Shown: positions 1-9,729, counted from the stretch's first letter. The stretch: DNA of 64,000 nt from Luteimonas sp. S4-F44 (GCF_022637415.1 NZ_CP093340.1:3571001-3635000); one strand, 5' to 3'. A program made the numbers and translations. Notes: a model not told the origin generated them from the sequence alone.

Positions 1-119
1 CGCTCGACCGAGGTGAACAGGCCTTCCTGCATCTGCACCGGCTGCTCGCGCTGGCAGGCGGTGAACAGCAGGGGCGCGGCGCCCATCAGCAGCAGGGCCG
101 TCGTCTTCGATCGCTTCAT
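1..119 (-). CDS. DUF1190-type lipoprotein, N-terminal part only
   Basis: The gene runs off the left edge; about 39 codons are visible. The product opens with a short basic segment (MKRSKT), a hydrophobic stretch and a lipobox LFTAC, so it should be exported and lipid-anchored. The residues after the cysteine (QEGLFTSVE) resemble the start of DUF1190/YgiB-like lipoproteins of Xanthomonadaceae, whose role is unknown. The family call rests on this short N-terminus only. Confidence 0.5.
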   Translation of the reverse strand, partial: MKRSKTTALLLMGAAPLLFTACQREQPVQMQEGLFTSVE

Positions 120-205
120 GCGCACGGGTCTCGTCGTGTGGGCGGGTTCCAGCTCGTCATGATGCCGCGTGTGCCGGGCACGGGCAAAGCGCCACGCCGG
201 CCGAT

Positions 206-1105
206 TCAGTCGACCAGCAGGCTGCGATGGGTCGCAGCGCCGGCCATCGCACCATCGCCGATCGCCAGCGCGACGCTGTGCGCGGCGCGGGCGGCGTCGC
301 CGCAGGCGAAGACGCCGGGCACCGAAGTGGCTTGCATCGCATCGGTGCGCACGTACGCGCCCAGCGGCCCGTCTTCGAAGGCGCAGCCGAGCTGCTCGGC
401 CAGCGGACTGGCGACGTGGGTGCGGCTGGCGACGAACAAGCCGTCGCATGCGATCCGCCGGCCGTCTTCGAGCACGACATCCGCGTGTCCGGACACCGCG
501 GCGATCCGCACGGGCTCGATGCGCACGCCGCGCGCGGCGAGTGCGGCGCGCTGGCTCTCGTCGGGCACGAAACGGCCATCGAGGAAGAACGTCACCGCGC
601 CCCAGTCGGGCAGCATCAGAGCGTGGTGCATCGAGATCTCGCCGATGGCGATGACGCCGATGCGGCCGCGGTCGAGTTCGTAGCCATGACAGTACGGACA
701 ATGGAATACGCTGCGGCCCCAGCGCGCCTGCAGGCCGTCGATCGGCGGCAGCGTGTCGACCACGCCGGTGGCCAGCACCAGCCGGCGCGCCTGCACCCGC
801 TGCCCGGCAGCGTCCTCGACTGCGAACAGGCCGATGCCGCCATCGGCGCGCACCGCGGTCGCCTGTCGCCAAGTGACGGTTGGATAGGCCAGCACCTGGG
901 CGCGGGCGTCGTCGGCGATCGCGTCCGGCGCACGGCCGTCCTGGCCGATCAGCCCGTGCGAGGCGGATGCGAAACGATTGCGGCGCTGGCCGGCATCGAC
1001 GATGAGCACACGCTGACGCGCACGGGCGAGCTGCATCGCCGCCGACAGGCCGGCATAGCTGCCGCCGACGACGACGGCATCGAAGGGCGCGGTGGGATCA
1101 GGCAT
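206..1105 (-). CDS. NAD(P)/FAD-dependent oxidoreductase, thioredoxin-reductase-like
   Basis: A 299-residue flavoprotein. The N-terminus has an FAD-binding dinucleotide fold (VVGGSYAGLSAA), a central second nucleotide-binding part, a CPYC redox pair near residue 135 (HCPYCHGYE), and a C-terminal FAD motif (GVFACGDAAR). This layout is that of thioredoxin-reductase-like disulfide oxidoreductases; the natural partner is unknown. The chosen ATG overlaps the stop of the upstream Rrf2 gene by 8 bases, which suggests translational coupling and control by that regulator. An ATG further upstream would put the start inside the Rrf2 gene and is less likely. Confidence 0.88.
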   Translation of the reverse strand: MPDPTAPFDAVVVGGSYAGLSAAMQLARARQRVLIVDAGQRRNRFASASHGLIGQDGRAPDAIADDARAQVLAYPTVTWRQATAVRADGGIGLFAVEDAAGQRVQARRLVLATGVVDTLPPIDGLQARWGRSVFHCPYCHGYELDRGRIGVIAIGEISMHHALMLPDWGAVTFFLDGRFVPDESQRAALAARGVRIEPVRIAAVSGHADVVLEDGRRIACDGLFVASRTHVASPLAEQLGCAFEDGPLGAYVRTDAMQATSVPGVFACGDAARAAHSVALAIGDGAMAGAATHRSLLVD

Positions 1106-1559
1106 GGTCGGGACGCTCGCAGGGGACGGAGGGGACATGCGGCATGCGCCGCGCGAACGAGGCCGCCAGCTCGGCCAGGGTCACCTCGCCCAGGCGCGAG
1201 ATCAGCAGCGCCTCGGCATCACGGAAGGCGACGTCGAGCGCCTCGTTGACGGCCTGTTCGACCAGGCACGCGGGCTGCGCCAGCCGATGGCCCATCGCGA
1301 ACACGGTCGGCTCCCCGACTGCGCGATAGATGTCGAGCAAGGTCACTGCGCGCAGGTCGCAGCCCAGCGTCCAGCCGCCGCCCGGGCCCCTGGCCGAGGC
1401 GACATAGCCGCGCTCGCGCAGGCTGGCGAGCGTGCGACGGACCACCACCGGGTTCGTGCCCAGGGCCCGGGCCAGGGTCTCGGAGGTCAATGGGCCGTCG
1501 TGCTGGGCCATGTGCAGCAGCACGTGCAGGACGGAGGACAGGCGGCTGTCGGGTTTCAT
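1098..1559 (-). CDS. Rrf2 family transcriptional regulator
   Basis: A 153-residue winged-helix regulator. The N-terminus (SRLSSVLHVLLHMA...LTSETLARALGTNPVVVRRTL) is the Rrf2 helix-turn-helix and is followed by the wing GYVASARGPGGGW. It lacks the closely spaced three-cysteine cluster of IscR/NsrR; Cys is present in GCDL, in QPACLVEQ and near the C-terminus, so an Fe-S cofactor is doubtful and the protein may instead sense thiols (inference). It is first in a two-gene operon with the flavoprotein downstream. An ATG three codons upstream is an alternative start. A palindrome overlaps the start codon and is a probable self-control site. Confidence 0.88.
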   Translation of the reverse strand: MKPDSRLSSVLHVLLHMAQHDGPLTSETLARALGTNPVVVRRTLASLRERGYVASARGPGGGWTLGCDLRAVTLLDIYRAVGEPTVFAMGHRLAQPACLVEQAVNEALDVAFRDAEALLISRLGEVTLAELAASFARRMPHVPSVPCERPDHA

Positions 1560-1578
1560 GTAACTCAAAATATTACAT
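1558..1578. promoter_or_regulatory. Inverted repeat ATGTAA-N9-TTACAT, probable Rrf2 operator
   Basis: Two perfect 6-base half sites (ATGTAA at 1558-1563 and TTACAT at 1573-1578) flank an A/T-rich 9-base centre in very G+C-rich DNA. The repeat overlaps the first two bases of the Rrf2 start codon and lies between the Rrf2 gene and a divergent hydrolase gene. Rrf2 regulators commonly bind such repeats at their own promoters; binding here is inferred. Confidence 0.55.
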
Positions 1579-1641
1579 TATGCCGAGGGCAGCAAGCCAA
1601 GGCTGGCGCCGCCGCCTAGACTGCGGCGTCCTGTCTTTGGA

Positions 1642-3033
1642 ATGCCGCCGATGCGCAAGCTGTTGCCCGTTCTCCTGTTCGCCGCCGCACCCGCGCTCGC
1701 GCAGACCGTGCCGCCGCCGGCTCCCGAGGCGCATGCGCGCGCGGTCGCGGCGGGCTACAAGGCGCTGACGCTGTGCAGCGCGCATCTGGGTGGCGGCCGC
1801 ACGCCTGCGCAAGTGGACGCGGTCGAACTGCGCGGCATCTATCCCGAACACCAGGCGCAGGTAGATGCGCTGACCGCCGTGGTCGACCGCGACGCGCAGA
1901 CGGTCTCGGTCGCATTCGACCCGTCGCTGCCGCCGCGCATCGCCGCCTGGCGTCCGAACCTGGGCTGCGCGCAGCTGCCGATCGGCGCCGATGCCGCCGC
2001 GGTCGCGACGCTGCCGCGCTTCGATGCCGCCGCGCCGGACCTCGATGCCCGGCCCTGGCCGCTGGGTGAGCGCGACGCGACCGCGCCGCTGCGCGGCGAC
2101 GACCGCGCGCTGGCGGCCGCACTCGACGCTGCGTTCGACGCCACCGCGTTCGGCGAGGGGCACGTCACCACCGCGGTCGTCGTGGTGCAGGGCGGACACA
2201 TCGTCGCCGAGCGCTACCGCGACGGCTTCGGCCCACACGTGCCGCAGCGCACGTGGTCGGTCGCCAAGAGCCTGGCCGGCGCGCTGGTCGGCGTCTCCAC
2301 GGCCGAAGGCACGCTCGATCCGGCGCGCCCGGCCCCGGTGCCCGAATGGCAGCGCCCCGGCGATCCGCGTGCGGCGATCACGGTCGACCAGTTGCTGCGC
2401 ATGGCCAGCGGCCTGCACAGCGACACGGCCGGCAATCGCACCGATGCGCTGTACTTCGGCGGCGCGACGGTGGCCGAAGCCGCGCCCGGCTGGCCGCTGG
2501 CCGCATTGCCGGGCACGCGGTTCCGCTACGCCAACAACGACAGCGTGCTGGCGGTCCATGCACTGCGCGCGGCGACCGGCGACGACGCGCGGGCGCTGTC
2601 GCGTCCTTACACCGACCTGTTCTGGCCCACCGGCATGACGCGCACCTTCGCCGAGACCGACTGGCAGGGCGGCTATGTGCTGTCGAGCCAGGTGTGGTCG
2701 ACCGCACGCGACCTCGCCCGCTTCGGCCTGCTCCTCGAAAACGACGGCGTGGCCGACGGACGCCGGCTGCTGCCCGACGGCTGGGTGCGGCAGGCGACGA
2801 CGCCGTCCGGCCCACAGCCCGAGGACGATTTCGGCTACGGCGCGACGCTGTGGCTGCTGCAACGCTCGCCGGGCGTGCCGGCCGATGCCTTCGCCGCGTT
2901 CGGCAACCGCGGCCAGTACGTGGTCGTGGTGCCCTCGCGCGACCTGGTGCTGGTGCGCCGCGGCGAGGACCCGACCGGACAGCGCTTCGATGTCGCGGCA
3001 TTCGCCGCGGCGGTGCTGGCGGCGGTGGAATAG
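1642..3033 (+). CDS. Secreted serine hydrolase, beta-lactamase class C / penicillin-binding-like
   Basis: A 463-residue protein with a signal peptide (LLPVLLFAAAPALAQ). The catalytic SxxK motif is S205-V-A-K208 in RTWSVAKSLAG and the YxN motif is YANN near residue 296, matching the beta-lactamase-related serine hydrolase family (PF00144). A C-terminal part with GYGATLWLL and NRGQYVVVVPSRDLVLVRRG is typical of periplasmic esterases/peptidases of this family; the substrate cannot be read from sequence. The ATG at 1651 (MRKLLP) is an equally good start. It is transcribed divergently from the Rrf2 gene. It need not confer drug resistance. Confidence 0.85.
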   Translation: MPPMRKLLPVLLFAAAPALAQTVPPPAPEAHARAVAAGYKALTLCSAHLGGGRTPAQVDAVELRGIYPEHQAQVDALTAVVDRDAQTVSVAFDPSLPPRIAAWRPNLGCAQLPIGADAAAVATLPRFDAAAPDLDARPWPLGERDATAPLRGDDRALAAALDAAFDATAFGEGHVTTAVVVVQGGHIVAERYRDGFGPHVPQRTWSVAKSLAGALVGVSTAEGTLDPARPAPVPEWQRPGDPRAAITVDQLLRMASGLHSDTAGNRTDALYFGGATVAEAAPGWPLAALPGTRFRYANNDSVLAVHALRAATGDDARALSRPYTDLFWPTGMTRTFAETDWQGGYVLSSQVWSTARDLARFGLLLENDGVADGRRLLPDGWVRQATTPSGPQPEDDFGYGATLWLLQRSPGVPADAFAAFGNRGQYVVVVPSRDLVLVRRGEDPTGQRFDVAAFAAAVLAAVE

Positions 3034-3038
3034 CATCG

Positions 3039-3059
3039 CCCGCCCCCGCGTTGGGCGGG
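3039..3059. terminator. G+C-rich hairpin between convergent genes
   Basis: CCCGCCC (3039-3045) pairs with GGGCGGG (3053-3059) across a 7-base loop, just after the hydrolase stop and before the end of the convergent DUF885 gene. There is no T tract, so factor-independent termination is uncertain. Confidence 0.35.
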
Positions 3060-3155
3060 GATCGATCACACCATCAGGCGTTCCCCAACCTCCCCCGCGG
3101 GCGAGGGAGGTGAGCTGGAACCGGCGTTCTGCGCGGAAAAGACGTCGCTGCCGGC

Positions 3156-5024
3156 TCAGCCGGCTTTCTTCTCGGCAATCCAGCGATCCACGCGCTGTTC
3201 GAGCAGGTCCAGCGGCAGGGCGCCGCCGCCAAGCACGGCATCGTGGAAGCCGCGGATGTCGAAGCGGTCGCCCAGCTCGGTCTCCGCCTTCCGGCGCAGG
3301 GCCTGGATGCGGATCATGCCGACCTTATAGGCGGTGGCCTGGCCGGGCATGATCAGGTAGCGGCGGATTTCCGATTCGATCGCCGCCTGCGGGATCGAGC
3401 TGTTCTGGCGGAAGTAATCGACCGCCTGCTGCTCGGTCCAGCCCTTGGCGTGCATGCCGGTGTCGACGACGAGCCGGATCGCGCGCCACATCTCCGACAT
3501 CAGCCGGCCGTACTCCGAGTACGGGTCCTGGTAGGTGCCCGGCATCTCCTTGGCCAGCCACTCCGAATACAGACCCCAGCCCTCTGTGTAGGCGGTGTGG
3601 AACTGCTGGGTGCGGAACGTCGGCACGCCCTGCAGTTCCTGGGCGATCGAGATCTGCATGTGATGGCCCGGCAGACCCTCGTGATAGGCGATGACCTCCA
3701 GTTCGGTCTTGGGCATCGCGTTCATGTCCGACAGGTGCGCGTAGTAGATGCCCGGGCGCGAGCCGTCCGGCGTGCCGGGGTAGTAGTGCTGCGCGGCGCC
3801 GGGCTGCTCGCGGAACGCCTCCACGCGGCGCACCTCCAGGCCGGCCTTGGGCAGCAGGCCGAAGTACTCGGGCAGGTGCTGGCGGATGTTGTCGATCGCG
3901 GCGGTCGCATCGTCGATGTAGGCCTGGCGACCGGCGTCGGTGTCGGGGTACTTGAAGCGCTTGTCGGTGTCGAGGAAGGTGAAAAACGCCTGCAGGTCGC
4001 CGTCGAAGCCGACGCGGGTCTTGAGCGCCTCCATCTCGCCACGGATGCGCGCGACCTCGTCCAGGCCCAGCTGGTGGACCTCGTCGGCGCTCATCGCGGT
4101 CGTGGTGTTCTCGCGCAGCTGGTAGGCGTAGTACGCCGCGCCGTTGGGGTGGGTGGTGCCGACACCGGCCGGGTTCTCCAGCGCCTGCGGCCGTTCCTGC
4201 TCGCTCCACGCGATGATCCGCTCGTAGGCGGGCTTGAGCTCTTCGACGAGCGCCACGCGGGCTTCTTCCTTGAGCTGCGCGGCACGCTCGGCGGTCAGCT
4301 TGCCCTGTTCGACCAGCGCATCGGCCTTGGCCTGGGCGTCGGCCCACAGCGCGCTGGCGGGGCCGTTGTCGAACGGCGCGCCGGTGATCACCTTGCGCGA
4401 CTGGTCAATCACGCCGTCGAAGGCGAATCGCGGCGGGCGGATGCCCTGCGCAGCGGCGGCGCGTCCGCGTTCGAGCAGTTGGTCGAACATCACCGGCGCA
4501 GCTTTCAAACGGGCGATGTAGGCCTGGTAGCTCTGTTCGTCGTCGACCTTGTGGATGCTGATCATGAAGGTCGGGAACGCGCTGTGCATGCCGTTCATCT
4601 GGTCGAACACATAGCCGTCGGCGAGGAACGCCATGCCGTCCTGCGCGCTTTCGTACTGGCGCTTCCACAGATCCCACGACAGCTTGGTCTCGGCATCGAG
4701 CGCGTCGTAGTCGAACTGCGCCTCCATTTCCGCGACCGAGGCCTGCAACCAGGCCAGGCGGTCGCGACTGGCCTGCTCGGACATGTCGTCAAGGCGGTCG
4801 TTCTGGTCCTTACGGCCCAGGAAGGTCAATTGGGTCGGGCTCTTTTGCAGCAGGGCCTCGTACTGGGTCTCGAACCAGGCGTTGAGCCGGGCCGATTCGT
4901 CCTGGGCGGCCTGTCCACGCGCGACACCGGTGTCGGTGGGATCGGACGGCGCGGGGGCGGACGGGCCGCAGGCCGCGAGGGCCAGGGCAAGAGCCAGCGT
5001 GGAACCGGCGGCAATGGCGCGCAT
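3156..5024 (-). CDS. DUF885 family lipoprotein, probable metallopeptidase
   Basis: A 622-residue exported protein. The start at 5024 is preceded by AGGAG and gives a lipoprotein signal (LALALALAACGPSAP); reading further upstream only adds arginine-rich sequence. The DUF885 hallmark HEGLPGHHMQ lies near residue 445, with TEGWGLYSEWL and a C-terminal PGQATAYKVG segment. The family is thought to be a zinc-dependent carboxypeptidase/metallopeptidase group because of the HExxxxHH-like motif; the substrate is unknown. The length is usual for the family. It is a monocistronic gene divergent from the gene at 5293. Confidence 0.85.
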   Translation of the reverse strand: MRAIAAGSTLALALALAACGPSAPAPSDPTDTGVARGQAAQDESARLNAWFETQYEALLQKSPTQLTFLGRKDQNDRLDDMSEQASRDRLAWLQASVAEMEAQFDYDALDAETKLSWDLWKRQYESAQDGMAFLADGYVFDQMNGMHSAFPTFMISIHKVDDEQSYQAYIARLKAAPVMFDQLLERGRAAAAQGIRPPRFAFDGVIDQSRKVITGAPFDNGPASALWADAQAKADALVEQGKLTAERAAQLKEEARVALVEELKPAYERIIAWSEQERPQALENPAGVGTTHPNGAAYYAYQLRENTTTAMSADEVHQLGLDEVARIRGEMEALKTRVGFDGDLQAFFTFLDTDKRFKYPDTDAGRQAYIDDATAAIDNIRQHLPEYFGLLPKAGLEVRRVEAFREQPGAAQHYYPGTPDGSRPGIYYAHLSDMNAMPKTELEVIAYHEGLPGHHMQISIAQELQGVPTFRTQQFHTAYTEGWGLYSEWLAKEMPGTYQDPYSEYGRLMSEMWRAIRLVVDTGMHAKGWTEQQAVDYFRQNSSIPQAAIESEIRRYLIMPGQATAYKVGMIRIQALRRKAETELGDRFDIRGFHDAVLGGGALPLDLLEQRVDRWIAEKKAG

Positions 5025-5292
5025 GGGCGGAACTCCTGGTGGACGGAACGCGCATTCTGCGGGCCGGGCAGGGTTTGTGCCCCTGCGGAATGTCATGGAC
5101 GGCGCCATGCCGCCAACCGGTGAGGCGTGCACATTTTTCCACCCTGGTCCGGCGAGCGCCGTTGCGTGAACGCAGGCTGCACGCTTTGCGAGGCAGCGCG
5201 CGCGCTTCACCGCCTTCGGACGGCGCCGGGCATAGCGTGCGGCCAATGTCCCCCGCTACCCAACGCCCCCCGGCCCCCGGAAGACGACGCGA

Positions 5293-5670
5293 ATGAAGCA
5301 CGATCCCGCCCCTGCCGCCCATCTAGCGCCCGAGCCGATGCGCGACGCGATCACGGAGATCGGCGCGGACGGCGCGTTGCTCAAGCGCTTCGCGGCGTCG
5401 CTGCAGCAAGCGCCCTACTACTCGGTGGGCCGGACCTGGGACGACTACGCGCCGGCCTACCGGCTCGGCCTGCGCAGCTGGCGTCGTCACCCGGGCGAGG
5501 AGTTCGAGACGATCGCCGCCCAGCTCGAGCGCGACTGGAAGGCGACGCGCGGCGCCTCACGGCTGGGCTGGGTGGAAGCACGCGGCGCGGTCGAAGCAGC
5601 CTGGCAGTACTGCGCGATGGAGGCGGCATCCCGGCAGGATGCGGCCCGGCGCGCCGATCGCAACGCCTGA
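5293..5670 (+). CDS. Conserved hypothetical protein, 125 aa
   Basis: A small soluble protein without a signal peptide or membrane segment. The middle holds aromatic-rich blocks (YYSVGRTWDDYAPAYRLGLRSW and DWKATR...LGWVEARGAVEAAW) that look like a compact helical fold; similar W..YAPAY and W..AR..AW patterns occur in unassigned proteobacterial proteins. No function can be named. It lies between the DUF885 gene and folE, separated from folE by about 60 bases, and its high G+C third codon positions argue that it is real. Confidence 0.65.
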   Translation: MKHDPAPAAHLAPEPMRDAITEIGADGALLKRFAASLQQAPYYSVGRTWDDYAPAYRLGLRSWRRHPGEEFETIAAQLERDWKATRGASRLGWVEARGAVEAAWQYCAMEAASRQDAARRADRNA

Positions 5671-5732
5671 GCGTCGCGCTGGGGCGCTGAACGGCGCCGC
5701 GCTACCATAGCGTCTTTTCCGCGAGAGCCGCG

Positions 5733-6341
5733 ATGAGCGCTTCCCACGACGATGCCCGCAACGGCGTCCCCCGCGCCGAGGCCGAGGCCGCCGTCCGTAC
5801 GCTGCTACGGTGGGCCGGCGAGGACCCGGGCCGCGAAGGCCTGCTCGATACGCCCCGCCGGGTCGCAGACGCCTACGGCGAATGGTTCAGCGGCTACGCG
5901 ATCGACGCCGACGCCTATCTGGCGCGCACGTTCGAGGAGGTGGCCGGCTACGACGAGATGATCGTGCTGCGCGACATCGAGTACGAGAGCCATTGCGAGC
6001 ACCACATGGCGCCGATCATCGGCAAGGTGCATGTCGGCTATCTGCCGTCGGGGCGCGTGGTCGGCATCAGCAAGCTCGCGCGCGTCGTCGAAGCCTATGC
6101 CAAGCGGTTCCAGGTGCAGGAGAAGATGACCGCGCAGATCGCCGGCTGCATCCAGCGCGCACTCGCGCCGCTGGGCGTGGGCGTGGTGGTCGAAGGCGCG
6201 CACGAGTGCATGACCACGCGCGGCGTGCACAAGCGCGGGGTCAGCATGATCACCTCGACGATGCTCGGCAGCTTCCGCGACGATGCGCGCACGCGGGCCG
6301 AATTCCTGCAGTTCATCGAGGTCGGCAACGGCCGGCGCTGA
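5733..6341 (+). CDS. folE: GTP cyclohydrolase I
   Basis: A 202-residue enzyme converting GTP to 7,8-dihydroneopterin triphosphate, the first step of folate and pterin synthesis, acting as a cytosolic homodecamer. Zinc ligands are Cys88, His91 (SHCEHHMAP) and Cys159 (AHECMTTRG). The core segment [20 protein letters not shown] and the ending RAEFLQFI are characteristic. Length and start (ATG at 5733) are normal for the family. Pterin also serves phenylalanine hydroxylase, which is encoded further along at 57651. The stop lies 9 bases from the end of the convergent permease gene. Confidence 0.97.
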   Translation: MSASHDDARNGVPRAEAEAAVRTLLRWAGEDPGREGLLDTPRRVADAYGEWFSGYAIDADAYLARTFEEVAGYDEMIVLRDIEYESHCEHHMAPIIGKVHVGYLPSGRVVGISKLARVVEAYAKRFQVQEKMTAQIAGCIQRALAPLGVGVVVEGAHECMTTRGVHKRGVSMITSTMLGSFRDDARTRAEFLQFIEVGNGRR

Positions 6342-6350
6342 CGTCCGGCC

Positions 6351-7124
6351 TCAACTCGCGAAGGTGTCCCAGGCCATCTTCGCGATCAGCACCACCACCA
6401 GCGTGACGAACAGCTTGCGGATCAGCGGCGTCCCGCCGCGCAACGCCAGTCGCGTGCCGACCACCGAACCACCGACATTGGCGATGGCCATCGGCACCGC
6501 GAAGGCCAGCAGCACATGGCCCGATGGCACGAAGAACGACAGCGCCGCCAGGTTGGTCGCCAAATTGACGATTTTCGAAGCGGCGGTCGCGCGCAGGAAA
6601 TCCAGCCCGAAGAAGCGGATGAACAGGAAGATCAGGAAGCTGCCGGTGCCGGGCCCGAACAGGCCGTCGTAGAAGCCGATCGCAGCCCCCATCGCCAAGG
6701 CCAGCGCCAATTCGCGGCGGCCGACCTCGCGCGGACGGTGCAGCGCGCCGAAGTCCTTCTTGACCAGGGTGTAGGCCAGCATCGCCACCAGCAGCACCAG
6801 GATCAGCGGCCGGACCGCATCGCGCGGCAGCAGGCTGACCGCAGTGGCACCGGCGAAGGCGAATACGAACGCGGTCGCCGACGCGCACAGCACCGGCATC
6901 CAGGGGAATCGCACATTGCGCGCGTAGCGCCAGCCCGAGGCCGCGGTGCCGAAGATCGAGCTGAACTTGTTGGTCCCCAGCAGCGCCGCCGGGGCGTACT
7001 GGGGCAGCGCGGTGAACAGACCCGGCAGCTGGACCAGGCCGCCGCCGCCGACGGCCGCATCCACCAGCCCGGCCATGAAGGCGATGCACACCAGCCAGAT
7101 CAGTTCGGGAAACAGCGCGTCCAC
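6351..7124 (-). CDS. TauE/SafE family membrane permease
   Basis: An integral inner-membrane protein of about 257 residues with about eight hydrophobic segments and the family motif [11 protein letters not shown] near the N-terminus, repeated in the second half as [21 protein letters not shown]. TauE/SafE proteins move sulfite or organosulfonates; substrate here is unknown. I chose the GTG at 7124 ([10 protein letters not shown]), because starts further upstream would reach into the argS promoter and add a charged, non-hydrophobic leader. It converges on folE. Confidence 0.82.
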   Translation of the reverse strand: MDALFPELIWLVCIAFMAGLVDAAVGGGGLVQLPGLFTALPQYAPAALLGTNKFSSIFGTAASGWRYARNVRFPWMPVLCASATAFVFAFAGATAVSLLPRDAVRPLILVLLVAMLAYTLVKKDFGALHRPREVGRRELALALAMGAAIGFYDGLFGPGTGSFLIFLFIRFFGLDFLRATAASKIVNLATNLAALSFFVPSGHVLLAFAVPMAIANVGGSVVGTRLALRGGTPLIRKLFVTLVVVLIAKMAWDTFAS

Positions 7125-7191
7125 GCAGGGCCTGGAGAACCGGGCGCGCAAGCATACGCCTTCCGCGTCGGCCCGCTCAGGATGGCTCGCG

Positions 7192-7197
7192 TACAAT
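7192..7197 (+). promoter_or_regulatory. Sigma-70 -10 box (TACAAT) for argS
   Basis: TACAAT stands in otherwise G+C-rich DNA 31 bases before the argS GTG. An ATG at 7196 overlaps this box, which argues against using that ATG as the argS start. No convincing -35 hexamer is visible. Confidence 0.5.
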
Positions 7198-7228
7198 GCC
7201 CGGCCGTGCTCCGCGACACTCTTTGCCC

Positions 7229-8929
7229 GTGAACTCCTCGTCCCGCGCCCTCATCGAACCCCTCGTCGAACGGGCCGTCGCCGCCCTGCGCGATGCCGGC
7301 ACGCTGCCTGCCGAGCTCGCCACGCCCGCCTTCGTCGTTGAACGGCCGAAGGACCGCAGCCATGGCGATTTCTCCACCAACGCGGCGATGCTGCTGGCGC
7401 GCCCCGCACGCTCGAACCCGCGCGCGATCGCGCAGGCGCTGGTCGATGCGCTGCCGGCCAACGACGCGATCGCCTCGGTCGAGATCGCCGGACCCGGCTT
7501 CCTCAATTTCCGCCTGACGCCTGCGGCCTGGCGCGACCAGTTGGTCGCGGTGCACACGCACGGCGACGCTTACGGGCACAACGACAGCGGCGCGGCGCAG
7601 ACGGCCGGCGTGGAGTATGTGTCGGCCAATCCAACCGGCCCGCTGCACGTGGGCCACGGCCGGGCCGCGGTGATCGGCGACTGCATCGCGCGCGTACTCG
7701 ACGCCAACGGCTGGACCGTCAAGCGCGAGTTCTACTACAACGACGCCGGCGTGCAGATCGAGAACCTCGCCCGCTCGGTGCAGGCGCGCGCGCGTGGCCT
7801 GGCGCCGGGCGACGCCGACTGGCCGGCCGATGCCTACAACGGCGAGTACATCGCCGATGTCGCCCGCGCCTGTCTGGACGGCGCCACGGTCGAGGTCGAA
7901 GGCCAGTCCGTGACCGGCACCGCGGAGACCGACGACCTCGACACGATCCGCCGCTTCGCGGTCGCCTGGCTGCGCCGCGAGCAGAACGCCGACCTGGCCG
8001 CCTTCGGCGTGAGCTTCGACGTCTACTTCCTGGAGTCGTCGCTGTACGCCGACGGCAAGGTCGAAGAGACCGTGGGCACGCTCGTCGCCAATGGCCACAC
8101 CTACGAGGACGGCGGCGCGCTGTGGCTGCGTTCGACCGACTATGGCGACGACAAGGACCGCGTGATGCGCAAGTCCGACGGCAGCTACACCTATTTCGTG
8201 CCGGATGTCGCCTATCACCTGAGCAAGTGGCAGCGCGGCTACCGACGTGCGATCACCGAGCTGGGCGCCGACCATCACGGCTCGCTGGCACGCGTGCGCG
8301 CCGGCCTGCAGGCGCTCGATGCCGGCATCCCGGCCGGCTGGCCGGAGTACGTGCTGCACCAGATGGTCACGGTGATGCGCGGCGGCGAGGAAGTGAAGCT
8401 GTCCAAGCGCGCCGGCAGCTACCTGACGCTGCGCGACCTGATCGATGAAGCCGGGCGTGATGCCACGCGCTGGTTCCTGGTCGCCCGCAAGCCCGATTCG
8501 CAGCTGGTGTTCGACATCGACCTGGCACGCAGCCAGTCGCTCGACAACCCGGTCTACTACGTCCAGCTCTCGCATGCGCGCATCTGCGGCCTGCAGCGCC
8601 AGCTCGCCGAGCGCGGCCTGGCCTTCGACCTGCAGCAAGGACTTGCGCAGCTGCCGGACATGAGCGACACGGCGCTGCGCGACGTGCTGATCGACCTGTC
8701 GCGCTGGCCCGAGATCGTCGCCGCGGCCGGCGCCCAGCTCGAGCCGCACCTGATTGCGACCTATCTGCTGGAACTGGCGCAGGCCTTCCAGACGTACTAC
8801 AACGATCACCAGTTCCTGGTCGACGATGCCCCGACGCGCGACGCGCGTCTGGCGCTGGCGACGGCCGTGGGACAGGTGCTGCGCAACGGCCTGGCGCTGC
8901 TGGGCGTGCAGGCTCCGGAGGCGATGTGA
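7229..8929 (+). CDS. argS: Arginyl-tRNA synthetase
   Basis: A class I aminoacyl-tRNA synthetase of 566 residues that charges tRNA-Arg. The HIGH-type motif is HVGH in [13 protein letters not shown], the KMSKS-like loop is [14 protein letters not shown], and the C-terminal DALR anticodon-binding domain ends the protein ([12 protein letters not shown]...[12 protein letters not shown]). The GTG at 7229 gives the N-terminus expected for the family; the upstream in-frame ATG at 7196 lies inside the -10 box. It is followed with a 1-base overlap by a SPOR-domain gene, an arrangement common in Xanthomonadaceae. Confidence 0.96.
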   Translation: MNSSSRALIEPLVERAVAALRDAGTLPAELATPAFVVERPKDRSHGDFSTNAAMLLARPARSNPRAIAQALVDALPANDAIASVEIAGPGFLNFRLTPAAWRDQLVAVHTHGDAYGHNDSGAAQTAGVEYVSANPTGPLHVGHGRAAVIGDCIARVLDANGWTVKREFYYNDAGVQIENLARSVQARARGLAPGDADWPADAYNGEYIADVARACLDGATVEVEGQSVTGTAETDDLDTIRRFAVAWLRREQNADLAAFGVSFDVYFLESSLYADGKVEETVGTLVANGHTYEDGGALWLRSTDYGDDKDRVMRKSDGSYTYFVPDVAYHLSKWQRGYRRAITELGADHHGSLARVRAGLQALDAGIPAGWPEYVLHQMVTVMRGGEEVKLSKRAGSYLTLRDLIDEAGRDATRWFLVARKPDSQLVFDIDLARSQSLDNPVYYVQLSHARICGLQRQLAERGLAFDLQQGLAQLPDMSDTALRDVLIDLSRWPEIVAAAGAQLEPHLIATYLLELAQAFQTYYNDHQFLVDDAPTRDARLALATAVGQVLRNGLALLGVQAPEAM

Positions 8930-9714
8930 TGGCGGCAAGACGCGGCAAATCCCAAGCGCGACGCAACGGCGGCAGCTCCGGCGGCCTGCCCGGCTGGGCG
9001 TGGATGATCATCGGCGTGGTGCTCGCGCTGGGCGTGGTGCTGGCGGTGCCGCGGCTGTTCAAGCCCGACGCCGAGGACGGCTTTTTCCGCCCGCGCCCCA
9101 ATCCCGACGCGCAGCCCGCGACCGGTGCGCTCGACGAGGACGCGCCGGCGCCGCTGGCCGAGACCCCGGCCCCGCGGCCGCGCCCGCCGCAGCCACAGCC
9201 CGCGCCCGCCGCCGACTACGACTTCTACACCCTGCTGCCCGACCAGGAGGTGCCGATGTCCGACGCCGAGCTGGCCGCCAGCGCGCGCGCCGAGGCCGAG
9301 CGCCGGCAGCGCGCCGAGGCGCAGCAGCAGGCCCTGCAGGGCCGTCATCCCGACGCCGCGGACCTGGCCGGTGCCCCCACCGGCCCGACACCGCTGAGTG
9401 AGACGCCGGCGACCGCGACCACCCCGGCGACCCCGTCCCGGCCCACCACTACGGCCTCGACGACACCGGCTGCCGGCAGCGATGCCCGCTACCTGTTGCA
9501 GGCCGGTTCGTTCAGCGCCTCGGGCGATGCCGAAGCGCTCAAGGCACGCATCGCACTGCTCGGGCTGAGCGCCCGGGTCGAAGCCGGCCAGGCGCAGGGC
9601 AAGACGGTCTACCGCGTGCGCATGGGACCCTACGGCACCGCCACCGAGCTCGCCGAGGCCAAGCAGAAGCTCGGCAATGGCGGCCTGCCGGCGCTGGCGA
9701 TCAAGGCCCAGTGA
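8929..9714 (+). CDS. SPOR domain cell-division/envelope protein
   Basis: A 261-residue bitopic inner-membrane protein. An arginine-rich cytoplasmic tail is followed by one membrane span (WAWMIIGVVLALGVVLAVP), a long proline/alanine/glutamate-rich periplasmic linker, and a C-terminal SPOR domain (YLLQAGSFSASGDAEALKARIALLG...VYRVRMGPYG). SPOR domains bind denuded glycan strands at the septum, so a role like FtsN or DedD is likely. The ATG overlaps the argS TGA by one base (TGATG), indicating coupled translation. Confidence 0.88.
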   Translation: MAARRGKSQARRNGGSSGGLPGWAWMIIGVVLALGVVLAVPRLFKPDAEDGFFRPRPNPDAQPATGALDEDAPAPLAETPAPRPRPPQPQPAPAADYDFYTLLPDQEVPMSDAELAASARAEAERRQRAEAQQQALQGRHPDAADLAGAPTGPTPLSETPATATTPATPSRPTTTASTTPAAGSDARYLLQAGSFSASGDAEALKARIALLGLSARVEAGQAQGKTVYRVRMGPYGTATELAEAKQKLGNGGLPALAIKAQ

Positions 9715-9729
9715 CGGAGGCGCCCGACC

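Noticed and set aside
1573..3069. 498-codon minus-strand frame over the serine hydrolase
   Set aside because: Antisense of a clear SxxK hydrolase; composition is arginine/histidine-rich, typical of high-G+C shadow frames.
3243..5123. 626-codon plus-strand frame over the DUF885 gene
   Set aside because: Opposite strand carries signal peptide and family motif; this frame has none.
7196..7228. Upstream ATG start for argS
   Set aside because: The ATG lies within the TACAAT -10 box and the extra residues are not part of the family N-terminus.
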